A stretch of DNA of 18,323 nt from NCBI GenBank assembly GCA_964493945.1, contig CAZBQG010000064.1, positions 1 to 18,323 of the forward strand. Reading direction: 5' to 3'. This DNA comes from CAZBQG01 sp964493945 (GTDB lineage Bacteria; Pseudomonadota; Alphaproteobacteria; Rhodospirillales; UBA2165). Below the pieces are notes generated by a model. The model had not been told where the DNA came from, did no database searches, and saw only the letters and a program-made list of their open reading frames with translations. The translations under genes were made by a program, and so were the position numbers. Shown here piece after piece: positions 1 to 7,813 of the stretch. The first letter of the stretch is position 1; the number at the start of each line of letters is the position of its first letter.

Positions 1-241
1 CGATGCCCGAATGGTGCGCGATGGAGCCCATCAGCAGGAACATGGGGATGGCCGACAATGTCCAATGGGCGGCGAACTCGAAGGGGATGGATTCGAGCAG
101 GGCGAAGGTGACGTTCGTTCCCTTGATCAGAGTAACGCCGCCGATGGAGACCAGCCCCAGCGCCACGCCGATGGGAAGGCGCAAGGCGATCAAGACCAAG
201 ACTAGGCCAAACGCCCACAGCCCAATTTCATAGTTTTCCAA
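1..241 (-). CDS. dctM: TRAP transporter large permease DctM (N-terminal fragment, runs off the window)
   Basis: This is the first 80 residues of the 12-13-helix large membrane subunit of a TRAP transporter, which imports an organic anion using an ion gradient. The minus-strand reading begins with a TTG codon at 241-239 (peptide start MENYEIGLWAFGLVLVLIAL) behind a GGGAG-type ribosome site. An in-frame ATG is not available: the ATG just upstream is in another frame and stops after six codons. The fragment shows a first hydrophobic helix, the loop ALRLPIGVALGLVSIGGV, and AIPMFLLMG, which is typical of the DctM family (short segment containing PxFLLMG). It starts 36 bases after the dctQ stop, as expected for a dctQM pair. 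Substrate cannot be read from this fragment, and no DctP binding protein is visible in the window. Confidence 0.85.
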   Translation of the reverse strand, partial: MENYEIGLWAFGLVLVLIALRLPIGVALGLVSIGGVTLIKGTNVTFALLESIPFEFAAHWTLSAIPMFLLMGSIAHHSGI

Positions 242-277
242 GCGCCATTCTCCCTCCCAAGGCGCGCCTTTGGTGCC

Positions 278-796
278 CTATTCGGTGCCCCCGTAGCTGA
301 TCGGTTCTTCCTCGCCGCGGAAATCCTTGATAATCCGCTGGATCACGAAAAGCGCCATGACCGCGGTGCCGATGGGCAGAAACCAGCGGCTGGGCCACAC
401 AGAGACTAAATCGGCTGCCGATTCCCACTGCTCGCCCTGCTGGGTCTTCTCCACCGCCGAAAGGCCCGTGCGCCAGACGAACAGGGCCAGATACAGCAGG
501 GTAAAACAGCCGACCACGCCTTCCAGCAAGGCCAGTTTGCGGTCCTTCAGATTGCGGGTGAACAGATCTACCGAAATCTGCCCCTCGCCGCGCGAGACGA
601 AAGCTAAAGGCAGGAAAATGATAGCTACCATGTAATAGGCGGCGACCAGTTCGATGGTGCCGTCGATGGGACGGTTGAAGAAGAACTTGCCGATGACGTC
701 GGCGGTGACATGCAGCATCATGAGAGTGATCAGTCCACCGGCTAACCAGGCCAGCAGACCAGCAAGATTGTTTATATGTCTCTCGAAATAACGCAT
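278..796 (-). CDS. dctQ: TRAP transporter small permease DctQ
   Basis: A 172-residue membrane protein, the usual size for the four-helix DctQ subunit that pairs with DctM in the inner membrane. Hydrophobic segments lie at about residues 11-38, 48-67, 89-108 and 136-155. The first helix ends in TADVIGKFFFNRPIDGTIEL, matching the family pattern of helix 1 followed by a short R/N-P-containing loop into helix 2. It lies 55 bases downstream of a molybdoenzyme gene and 36 bases upstream of dctM, so all three are probably cotranscribed; the transporter may import that enzyme's substrate (inference). The ribosome site is unusual: a run of nine G residues ends two bases before the ATG. The start at 796 is the only sensible one because helix 1 begins about ten residues in. 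Confidence 0.88.
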   Translation of the reverse strand: MRYFERHINNLAGLLAWLAGGLITLMMLHVTADVIGKFFFNRPIDGTIELVAAYYMVAIIFLPLAFVSRGEGQISVDLFTRNLKDRKLALLEGVVGCFTLLYLALFVWRTGLSAVEKTQQGEQWESAADLVSVWPSRWFLPIGTAVMALFVIQRIIKDFRGEEEPISYGGTE

Positions 797-798
797 CG

Positions 799-807
799 CC
801 CCCCCCC
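799..807 (-). repeat. G9 homopolymer in the dctQ ribosome-binding site
   Basis: On the coding (minus) strand nine consecutive G residues lie two bases upstream of the dctQ ATG and take the place of the Shine-Dalgarno sequence. Runs of this length are prone to slippage, and a length change would alter ribosome-site spacing. Whether that happens is not known. Confidence 0.6.
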
Positions 808-851
808 AGGACTGCTACCTGGTCGATCCTAACCCATATCCGCCGGCCAAG

Positions 852-3473
852 TCACGCGTTGTCCGCCTTGCGGATCTTGACCTTGACGCAGATATCCAGC
901 GACAGATTGGCCGGGCTCGAATGCTCCATGTCCGATTCAAGCAGATCGTTGAAAAAGACCCCCTTGCCCTTGGCCACGGGCATTTTGTCCACCCAATGGC
1001 CAGCACAGGCACCGATGCCCAGGCCCTCCGGATGGATCGCATCGGTCAGGCGCAGCTTGCCCTTGACCTTGCGCCCGCCCTCGTTTTCGACCCAGACCAG
1101 ATCACCCGAGCTGAACCCCTTGCCCTCGCCCACCTCTCGGTTGATGGCGATGTTGTAAGAGAAGGGATCCATCTGCGCCGTCTCGTCCAACCAGGCATTT
1201 TCCATGGTCAGGCTGTTGGCGTGGATAATGTCACGGTAATAGAAGGCGTAGAAATCGAAATCCTTCTTGTCGCATTCGTGGGACAGGCAGGGCAGCCAAT
1301 CGGGCAGGGGCGAATAAAACTCCTTGGGCACCTCGATGCCGGCGGGTTCGGTGATGGCGTTCACCTTTTCCCAGTTGTCGGGCATCCATTCCCAATAGAT
1401 GGGCACGCGCACATCGACGAAATGGCGCCAATAGACTTCTTCGGGTTTTTTCGGCCATTTGACCACGCCATGCTGCTTGAACCAGTCCAGCCCCTTGTCC
1501 GGGCCGAACTTGTCCTTCAGATCGTGATCGCAGATTTCGGTATAGGTATAGCGCTCGTCCATCTCCAGCCGGTTCTTGCCCTGCAGGTCCATGCTGGCGT
1601 TGAAGGTAGCGTTGAGATTGGGCCCAAAACCGGCGCGGTGGGCTAGTTCCAAAAGCACATCGACGAACAGGCGCTGCTCGCCGACCGGCGGCACCACGGG
1701 CAGGCGCACGGGCCAGCACCATTCGCCCATGCCTGCCGGATGGCTGTAGATGAAGGGGAAGTTGGAGCGCGAATCCACACTTTGCAGATAGCCGCAATCG
1801 GGCAGCAGGATATCGGCGAATTCCGATGTCTCGGTGAAGAACAGATCGAAGGACACGATGAACTTGTATTTCTTCAGGGCGGCGGCGGTGGCGTCCTTGT
1901 TGCCGACGCTCATCATCGGATTGGTGCCGATATTGAGGAACATCTCGGGCCGGTAGGGGATGTCCAGGCTGCTCCACACCTCCTCGGCATCGCTAGAGGC
2001 TTGGAAAATCGTGCTCATGGACATGGTGAACAGGTCCTGTAGACCAACCTGCTGCGGCTTCTTGGGATCCTCCACCGGATAGGGTCCGTGACCGGCCATC
2101 CAGCCGCCGGCGATCATCAGCCCGTCCTTGTCGGGATAGGGCGTGTAACGCAAGCGCCCGGTCTCCGGATACCCGTGACAAGCCGGATTGAAACCCAGGC
2201 AGCCGCCAACCATGTCGGCGGAGCCCACAATCTGGTTCAAAAGACAGATAGCCAGCATGTTGTAGGACGAATTGCGGTGCCCCTGGGCGCCCCGGAAGGC
2301 GATGGAGGCTACCGGCCGGTAGGGCACTTCGACGCCATCGATAACGATGGTTGAACCGATACGCGCCTCGGTCCCGAATTCCTTGGCAATGCGGCGGATA
2401 TTGGCCGCCGGCACGGTGGTGATCTCCGCGGCCATTTCCGGCGTATAGGTTTTCAAATGCTCCCGGATGAGGACGAAGGCCGGCTGATAGCTGGTGCCGT
2501 CCACCTGGAAGGCGCCTTCCAGCGCCATATTGCCGGGCTCGGTGCCATCGAAGGCCACCGCCTTGCCGGCCACCTCGTCCCACACCTGGGGCTTGCCCGT
2601 TCCACCTTCGCGCAGATAGCGCCCGTCGGGGCCGATCAGATACGCGCCGTTGGTCTTGGCCTTCAAAAACGGTGCGTCATAGATGCCCAGCTCATTGACC
2701 AGTTCGTTGGCAATGGCCAGGGCCATTGCCGCATCGGTGCCGACCCGGATGGGCACCCATTCGGTGGCCTTAGCGCCCACTTGGTTGGCGAAGGGATCGA
2801 CCACCACCATCTTCATGCCGCGCGCCCTTGCGTCCGCCGCCATCTTCATGTTGGCATTGGCCGCATGGCCCGCCGCATGGCCCTTGGAGGCGCCGAAAAC
2901 GAGGGAATAGTTGCAGTACTGGAAATCGGGCAGCAGGGACCAGGAGGCGTGCATGATGCCGGAAATCAAATGGGTCCCATTACCGCAATGCAGGCCGCCG
3001 CCGCCGGAGTTGGAGTTGATTGCCCCGAAGGCAGACTTGAAGGCGGCGAAAGGCAGACGGCTCGACGTCATGGTCGTGGTCCGCGCCATCATCAGCTTGC
3101 GCGGATCGTCTTCATGGATCCGTTTGAGATGCCCAGCCACTTCATCCAGCGCCTCTTCCCAGGATATCTCCTCCCAGCCGGGATCGATGCCGATGCCCTT
3201 CTCCGGATTGGTCCGGCGTACGGGCACGGTCAGGCGGTGAGGATCGTAATGGGTCATGAGACCCGCAATCCCCTTGCCGCAGAGGCGTCCGAGGCCGACC
3301 ACGCTATCCGGATTGCCCTCGATCTTGACTATCACGCCATCCACCCGGTGGGCGATGATCGAGCACGAGCCGTAACAAAGGGAGCAAGACGATGGCACCC
3401 AGACATCGTCTTCCGACGGCATATGAGGTTGTCCGTCGGGCTCGGTTTGGTGCTTGGCATCCATAATGTTCAT
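852..3473 (-). CDS. Molybdopterin (bis-MGD) oxidoreductase family catalytic subunit, copy 1
   Basis: An 873-residue member of the complex iron-sulfur molybdoenzyme superfamily (COG0243 type). An N-terminal [4Fe-4S] site is spelled by Cys30, Cys33, Cys37 and Cys65, followed by CGKG, whose Lys normally bridges the cluster and the pterin. A GGGGLHCGNG stretch with Cys163 is the best candidate for a Mo/W ligand (inferred from position). Pterin-binding features follow, including VVVDPF and WVPIRVGTDAA near residues 225-250, ADILLPDCGYLQSVDSRSNF in the middle, and a C-terminal MGD domain with GDLVWVENEGGRKVKG. There is no Tat or Sec signal, so it should be cytoplasmic. No electron-transfer or membrane subunit is encoded beside it. 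Acetylene hydratase, transhydroxylase and Psr/Phs/Fdh-like dehydrogenases all share this fold, so the reaction is not assigned. ATG 3473 follows AAGGGG at about 10 bases. It is closely related to the next gene upstream. Confidence 0.85.
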   Translation of the reverse strand: MNIMDAKHQTEPDGQPHMPSEDDVWVPSSCSLCYGSCSIIAHRVDGVIVKIEGNPDSVVGLGRLCGKGIAGLMTHYDPHRLTVPVRRTNPEKGIGIDPGWEEISWEEALDEVAGHLKRIHEDDPRKLMMARTTTMTSSRLPFAAFKSAFGAINSNSGGGGLHCGNGTHLISGIMHASWSLLPDFQYCNYSLVFGASKGHAAGHAANANMKMAADARARGMKMVVVDPFANQVGAKATEWVPIRVGTDAAMALAIANELVNELGIYDAPFLKAKTNGAYLIGPDGRYLREGGTGKPQVWDEVAGKAVAFDGTEPGNMALEGAFQVDGTSYQPAFVLIREHLKTYTPEMAAEITTVPAANIRRIAKEFGTEARIGSTIVIDGVEVPYRPVASIAFRGAQGHRNSSYNMLAICLLNQIVGSADMVGGCLGFNPACHGYPETGRLRYTPYPDKDGLMIAGGWMAGHGPYPVEDPKKPQQVGLQDLFTMSMSTIFQASSDAEEVWSSLDIPYRPEMFLNIGTNPMMSVGNKDATAAALKKYKFIVSFDLFFTETSEFADILLPDCGYLQSVDSRSNFPFIYSHPAGMGEWCWPVRLPVVPPVGEQRLFVDVLLELAHRAGFGPNLNATFNASMDLQGKNRLEMDERYTYTEICDHDLKDKFGPDKGLDWFKQHGVVKWPKKPEEVYWRHFVDVRVPIYWEWMPDNWEKVNAITEPAGIEVPKEFYSPLPDWLPCLSHECDKKDFDFYAFYYRDIIHANSLTMENAWLDETAQMDPFSYNIAINREVGEGKGFSSGDLVWVENEGGRKVKGKLRLTDAIHPEGLGIGACAGHWVDKMPVAKGKGVFFNDLLESDMEHSSPANLSLDICVKVKIRKADNA

Positions 3474-3663
3474 GACCGCTGTTCCCCTTTCCAGGCTAAT
3501 TCAAGTCGTACCCCTAACCTTGCCCGCTTGGCCTTGGCTCAACGATCCAAATTAAATTCTCGCCCTTATTAAATGCGCAGTTCGGATCGGAAAAATATGC
3601 TTAGCTAAACCATTTATCTTAAAACCTTACGAAATTTCATCACACTGTATCAATGCCTTTTTA
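3474..3663. other. AT-rich spacer between the two molybdoenzyme genes
   Basis: This 190-base gap separates two genes of the same strand and is clearly more AT-rich than its flanks, mainly at 3540-3665. It may hold a promoter for the downstream copy, which would allow separate regulation, but I could not settle on a convincing -35/-10 pair. No strong stem followed by a T-run, and no TTGA-N6-TCAA box, was seen. Confidence 0.4.
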
Positions 3664-6288
3664 TCATAATGCGCCCGCCTTGGGTACCCTGCTCACCTTG
3701 ACCTTGGCGCAGAGATCCAGATTGAGATTGTTCGGGCTGGTATGGTCCCAATCCACCTCCAGAAGGTCGTTGTAGAAAACGCCCTTGCCTTTGGCCACCG
3801 GCATGCCGTCCGACCAATGCCCGCAAAGGGCGCCGATACCCAGCCCTTCGGGGTGCATGCCCTGGGTCAAGCGCACCCTGCCCTCGACGGCGCGGCCCCT
3901 TTCGGTCTCCACCCGGACAGGATCGCCGTCCTTAAGACCCTTGGCGCGGCCCATATTTTCGTTCATGGCGATGGTATAGGAATAGGGATCCATTTGGGCC
4001 GCTTCGTCCAGCCAGGCATTTTCCATGGTAAAGCTGTTGGTATGGATAACGTCCCGGTAATAGAAGGCGTAGAAGTCGAAATCGGGTTCGGTGCACTCAT
4101 GGGACCCGCAGGGCAACCAGCTTGGCAGGGGCTCGAAAAAGGCTTCAGGCAGGGGTAGGCCTGATCCTTCCAGTATCTCCGTCATCGCCGCATGCATATC
4201 GGGCATCCATTCCCAATAGATGGGCACGCGCACATCGATGAAATGGCGCCAATAGACCTCTTCTGGTTTCTTCGGCCATTTGAGGATGCCGTTTTCCTTG
4301 AACCATTCCAGGCCCTTGGCCTCGCCGAAGGTATTTTTCAGATCGGCATCGCAAATCTGCTCGTAGGTGTAGCGCTTTTCCGCCTTCAGCCGGCTCGTGC
4401 CTTCCAATCCCAGGGCGGCGTTGTAGGCCATGTTGTAATCGCCGCCGAACCCGGCCCGGTGGGCCAGCTCCATCAGCATCTCGGCATATTGGCGTTGCCC
4501 GCCGACGGGTTCGGTGGCGGGCTGGCGGATGGGCCAGCACCATTCCCCCATGCCGCCCGGCAGGCTGAAGATGAAAGGGAAGTTGGAGCGCGAATCCAGC
4601 GATTGCAGGTGGTCGCAATCGGGCAGCACAATATCGCAAAAGGCCGATGTCTCGGTGAGGAAGAGGTCAAACGAGACCATATAGCCGATCTTGGCCAAGG
4701 CGGTGGCTGCGGCCTCCTTGTTGCCGACGCTCATTATCAAATTGGCGCCGGCATTGATGGCCATCTCAATACGGTAGGGCATGTTAAGCTTTTCCCATAC
4801 CTCTTCATTGTCGGAGGAATAGAGATAGGGCGAGGACTGGGCCATGGAGAAGAGGTCCTGCAAACCTAGCCTGTTGGGGGCTTTGGGCTTGTGGGTGGGG
4901 TAAGGGTCGTGGCCGGACATCCAGCTTCCCGTTATCATCAGCCCGTCAGCGTCGGGGCTGGGGGCATAGCGGAGTTTGCCGGTCTCTGCATATCCGTGAC
5001 AGGCGGGGTTGAAGCCCAGGCAGCCGCCGGCCATATCCGCCGATCCGACCAGATGGTTGAGGAGATCGATGGCCAGGAAATTATAGACCGAGTTGACATG
5101 CCCCTGAGAGCCCCGAAAGGCGATGGCCGCGGCCGGGCGGTAGGGGATCTCCACCCCGTCGATGACGATGGTAGAACCAATCCGCGCTTCCGCCGCGAAA
5201 TCCCGGGCCAGGCTCCGGATATCGGCGGCGGGGACCGTGCTGACCTCCTCGCCCCGCTCGGGCGTGAATTGTTTCAGATGTTCCTTGAGCAGCGCGAAGC
5301 TGGGCCGGCATGGGGTGCCGTTCACTTCAAAGCTTCCGGTCAATGCCATTGCTTCTGGCCGGCAGTCATCGAAGGCGGCGGCGGCCCCGGCGCCGTCATC
5401 CCAGACCAGCGGCTTCCCGCTGTCCGGATCCCGGACATAGTGCTTATCGGGGCCGATGAGATAGGGGGCGTTGGTTTTGGATTTGAGATAGTGCTCATCC
5501 ACGGTGCCCAACTCGTTGACCAAAAAGTTGGCCATGGCCAGCGCCAGGGCGGCATCGGTGCCGACTCGGATAGGCACCCATCGGTTCGCCTTGGCGGCGG
5601 CGAAATGGCAGAAGGGATCGACCACCACCATCTTCATGCCCCGCGCCCTGGCTTCGGCGGCCAGGCCCATATTGGAGCAGGACGCATGGCCCGCCGAATG
5701 ACCTTTCGATGCGCCGAAATAGATAGCGTAGTTGCACATGTTGAAATCCGGCACGATGGACCAGGATGCGTGCATGATGCCGGAAATCAGATGGGCCCCG
5801 TTGCCGCAATGAAGCCCGCCCCCGGCATTGGATGTGTTGGGTGTGCCAAATGCGGTAGCGAAGGTCATCGCCGGTATCTTGGCGGCGGTGACCGTCGTCG
5901 TACGGGTGATCAAAAGCTTGCGGGGGTCGTCGGCCCGGATACGCTTTAATTGCCCGGTGATTTCTTCCAGGGCTTGGTCCCAGGAAATTTCCTCCCAGCC
6001 TGGATCGACGCCCAGGCCTTTCTTCGGATTGGTGCGGCGCAAGGGCGTTCTCAGGCGGTTGGGGTCGTTATGGGTCAACAGCCCGCTCACCCCCTTGCCG
6101 CAAAGCCGCCCCTTGCCGATGGCGCTGTCCGGGTTGCCCTCGATTTTGATCAGGACGCCATCCACCCTGTGGGCCTTGATCGAGCACGAGCCGTAACACA
6201 AGGAGCACGATGAGGGAATCCAGACATCCTCTTCGCCCTGGACTGTTACATCACCCTTGGCTTTACTGCTTGGACCTGAGTAATTCAT
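3664..6288 (-). CDS. Molybdopterin (bis-MGD) oxidoreductase family catalytic subunit, copy 2
   Basis: An 874-residue paralogue of the gene that follows it, alignable end to end with almost no length difference. The [4Fe-4S] cysteines are Cys28, Cys31, Cys35 and Cys63, again followed by CGKG, and the presumed metal-ligand region reads AGGGLHCGNG with Cys161. The two proteins share long blocks such as SSCSLCYGSCSI, SGIMHASWS, ARGMKMVVVDPF and RVPIYWEWMPD. They differ at places likely to line the pocket or surface: here HASCSNM and DPFCHFAAAK, against HAANANM and DPFANQVGAK in copy 1. No export signal is present. ATG 6288 is preceded by GAGGGG at about seven bases. It is the first gene of the probable operon that includes the TRAP genes. 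Reaction unknown; redox enzyme or non-redox hydratase/hydroxylase are both possible. Confidence 0.85.
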   Translation of the reverse strand: MNYSGPSSKAKGDVTVQGEEDVWIPSSCSLCYGSCSIKAHRVDGVLIKIEGNPDSAIGKGRLCGKGVSGLLTHNDPNRLRTPLRRTNPKKGLGVDPGWEEISWDQALEEITGQLKRIRADDPRKLLITRTTTVTAAKIPAMTFATAFGTPNTSNAGGGLHCGNGAHLISGIMHASWSIVPDFNMCNYAIYFGASKGHSAGHASCSNMGLAAEARARGMKMVVVDPFCHFAAAKANRWVPIRVGTDAALALAMANFLVNELGTVDEHYLKSKTNAPYLIGPDKHYVRDPDSGKPLVWDDGAGAAAAFDDCRPEAMALTGSFEVNGTPCRPSFALLKEHLKQFTPERGEEVSTVPAADIRSLARDFAAEARIGSTIVIDGVEIPYRPAAAIAFRGSQGHVNSVYNFLAIDLLNHLVGSADMAGGCLGFNPACHGYAETGKLRYAPSPDADGLMITGSWMSGHDPYPTHKPKAPNRLGLQDLFSMAQSSPYLYSSDNEEVWEKLNMPYRIEMAINAGANLIMSVGNKEAAATALAKIGYMVSFDLFLTETSAFCDIVLPDCDHLQSLDSRSNFPFIFSLPGGMGEWCWPIRQPATEPVGGQRQYAEMLMELAHRAGFGGDYNMAYNAALGLEGTSRLKAEKRYTYEQICDADLKNTFGEAKGLEWFKENGILKWPKKPEEVYWRHFIDVRVPIYWEWMPDMHAAMTEILEGSGLPLPEAFFEPLPSWLPCGSHECTEPDFDFYAFYYRDVIHTNSFTMENAWLDEAAQMDPYSYTIAMNENMGRAKGLKDGDPVRVETERGRAVEGRVRLTQGMHPEGLGIGALCGHWSDGMPVAKGKGVFYNDLLEVDWDHTSPNNLNLDLCAKVKVSRVPKAGAL

Positions 6289-6371
6289 TTCAGACCCCCC
6301 TCAACGCGGCGCAAAATTCAGAGTATCGCAGATAATTCATGATAACATGGTTTCGAGGTCTGATTCAGCTT

Positions 6372-6399
6372 TTCAATTATTCCAATTCTCGCTTACAAT
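6372..6399 (+). promoter_or_regulatory. Possible sigma-70 promoter of the Rap1a-like gene
   Basis: TTCAAT at 6372-6377 and TACAAT at 6394-6399 are separated by 16 bases and lie 32 bases before the ATG at 6432. The -10 matches five of six consensus bases; the -35 is weaker. The 143-base divergent gap (6289-6431) must also carry the promoter of the minus-strand molybdoenzyme operon, for which I see no clear match. Confidence 0.3.
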
Positions 6400-6431
6400 T
6401 GCTTTCAGGGGAATGAGGGAAAAGCCAAGCC

Positions 6432-6785
6432 ATGAAAATCTTTCGAGGGATAATTTTAGCCAGTTTGATTTGCCTTTGGGCACCGGCGGTTTCGCCACAG
6501 GAATTGACCGGTGCCGATCTGGCGGAATTTTGTGCCGCACCCGAGGAAAGCCATGGGATGGAAATCTGCCGGCTTTATACCCAGTGGGTCCTGTCGGGCG
6601 TCGCCATCGGCGCTATGCTGACGAAAAAGAAAACGCTATGCCTGCCCAAGGGCGTGACCTGGAATCAACTGGCCGCCAAATGGACCGAATATCTGGGCGG
6701 CCATCCCGAAAAATGGGAACAGAACGGCATGATCATGGTCAGTCAGGCCCTGGCGCAAGCTTTCCCCTGCGCCAAAAAGAAATAG
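6432..6785 (+). CDS. Secreted Rap1a/Tai-family-like small protein
   Basis: A 117-residue protein with a Sec signal peptide (about residues 1-23, KIFRGIILASLICLWAPAV). The mature part has four cysteines (34, 46, 70, 113), enough for two disulfides. The layout LTGADLAEFC, C..Y..WVLSG, LCLPKGVTWNQL, YL..HPE and ALAQAFPC matches the Rap1a/Tai domain, named after a type VI secretion immunity protein. Most family members in other bacteria are unlinked to type VI loci and have no known job, and no effector or secretion gene lies nearby, so an immunity role is not supported here. It is probably periplasmic. The ATG follows GAGGGA. It is monocistronic and convergent with the next gene. Confidence 0.7.
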   Translation: MKIFRGIILASLICLWAPAVSPQELTGADLAEFCAAPEESHGMEICRLYTQWVLSGVAIGAMLTKKKTLCLPKGVTWNQLAAKWTEYLGGHPEKWEQNGMIMVSQALAQAFPCAKKK

Positions 6786-6797
6786 CCTGATCAGGCT
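6784..6797. terminator. Palindrome between convergent genes, possible weak bidirectional terminator
   Basis: AGCCTGATCAGGCT is a perfect 14-base palindrome that can fold as a 5-bp stem with a GATC loop. It overlaps the stop codons of both convergent genes. Read on the minus strand it is followed by ATTTCTTTTTGG, a T-rich tail, so it could end the dehalogenase-like transcript; the plus-strand tail is only TTTC. Confidence 0.35.
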
Positions 6798-7759
6798 TTC
6801 GTCCGCTTCGTCATTTTTTCGGCCAGGCGGGGCGCCGTGCCCGTGCGGCTCCAGGGGCATTGCCCGATGCACATGCCGCAGCCGTTATTTTCCACGAAAT
6901 AAAGAATGCAGCGGTCGAAATCCACATACCATTTGTCCGTACCCCGGACCAGGCGCTTTTCCGGGCCCAAAGCATCCACCGGGCAGATACGGGTGCAGAT
7001 CTGACAGCTTTGGCAAAAATCATCGGACCCGAAAATATCCGGTTCATCCGGGATCAAGGGCATGTCGGTCAGCACGCTGGCCAGACGGAAGGATGATCCG
7101 AACTGCCGGCTGATCATGGATCCGTGCTTGCCCAGGGCGCCAAGCCCGGCTTCGATGGCCGCCGGGATCATGGTCACCGGCCCGGCCATGGGCCCGCCAT
7201 GGGGCACCGCGTCCCAGCCCTTTTCCCGCATCCAGGCGGCCAGCTTGTAGGCCGCCCGCGTCCCCCTGGCATATTGTTTTTGCACTTCGGTCTGGGATTG
7301 GTGGCTGGGGGCGGTCTGGATGTGGGTATGATCCATGGCTACGCCCAAGACGATGATCCACTTATAAGGCACTTCATAACCTTCAAACACCCATTCGGGC
7401 TTGAGCGCCGTGATGCCCACCAGATCGGATTCCCGCTCCAGCGTTTGGGCCTTGATTTCTTCCGTCCATTTTTCCGCCGTCCAATTGGGGCGTTCGGAGG
7501 CCAGACCGGGCAGGGGTTTTTTGGTGAACTCCATGTTGCTGGCCCGGTGCACATTGGCGGCAGGCGCCGAACCTTTGGCGAAGAACCAATCCTGCACATC
7601 GCCATGGGCCAGGATGTCCGCCGCGTGCCACATGATGGGGGTGGGGCGGCGCCCGGTCTTCTCACCCAGACCATTGATGTCATTGCCCTTGGTTTCGGGC
7701 AACAGGTCCAGGACTTCCTGGCGGGCCTTGAACGGTGCTGCTTCGTTTTGATCTGTCAT
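6791..7759 (-). CDS. Cytosolic reductive-dehalogenase/QueG-like cobalamin Fe-S protein
   Basis: A 322-residue protein of the reductive dehalogenase superfamily, which combines a base-off corrinoid with two [4Fe-4S] clusters. Near the C-terminus a ferredoxin-type motif Cys249-x2-Cys252-x2-Cys255-x3-Cys259-Pro is followed by Cys284 and Cys294-x2-Cys297-x3-Cys301-Pro-Trp-Ser-Arg; the block YFVENNGCGMCIGQCPWSR is characteristic of this family. Upstream, GLGALGKHGSMISRQFG and VLTDMPL match the corrinoid-binding part shared by RdhA and QueG. It lacks a Tat signal and the RdhB-anchor features of respiratory enzymes, and lacks the fused reductase domain of catabolic NpRdhA-type enzymes. The substrate need not be halogenated. 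I chose ATG 7759 because AGGAGG sits eight bases before it; the longer reading from 7807 has no such site. It is divergent from the hydrolase, with 54 bases between them. Confidence 0.8.
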   Translation of the reverse strand: MTDQNEAAPFKARQEVLDLLPETKGNDINGLGEKTGRRPTPIMWHAADILAHGDVQDWFFAKGSAPAANVHRASNMEFTKKPLPGLASERPNWTAEKWTEEIKAQTLERESDLVGITALKPEWVFEGYEVPYKWIIVLGVAMDHTHIQTAPSHQSQTEVQKQYARGTRAAYKLAAWMREKGWDAVPHGGPMAGPVTMIPAAIEAGLGALGKHGSMISRQFGSSFRLASVLTDMPLIPDEPDIFGSDDFCQSCQICTRICPVDALGPEKRLVRGTDKWYVDFDRCILYFVENNGCGMCIGQCPWSRTGTAPRLAEKMTKRTKA

Positions 7760-7813
7760 TTTTATTTCCTCCTTTCCACAGTATAAACCGGTGAACTGAA
7801 GGAGCAAATTATC

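Noticed and set aside
2457..3572. Open frame of 371 codons on the plus strand
   Set aside because: Antisense to the first molybdoenzyme gene, whose Fe-S and pterin motifs are intact on the minus strand; the plus-strand peptide is rich in His/Gly/Ala with no motif.
3595..3660. TTGATACAGTGTGAT (minus strand) as an FNR or CRP box
   Set aside because: Only one half-site fits; the second half does not read ATCAA or TCACA at the needed spacing.
4891..5949. Open frame of 352 codons on the plus strand
   Set aside because: Shadow of the second molybdoenzyme. The same kind of antisense frame appears at the matching place in the paralogue, as expected from shared codon use.
852..6288. Pyrogallol-phloroglucinol transhydroxylase (similar length) as a firm name for the molybdoenzymes
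   Set aside because: The transhydroxylase large subunit, as I recall it, lacks the N-terminal CxxCxxxC cluster that both proteins here have, and no small Fe-S subunit is next to them.
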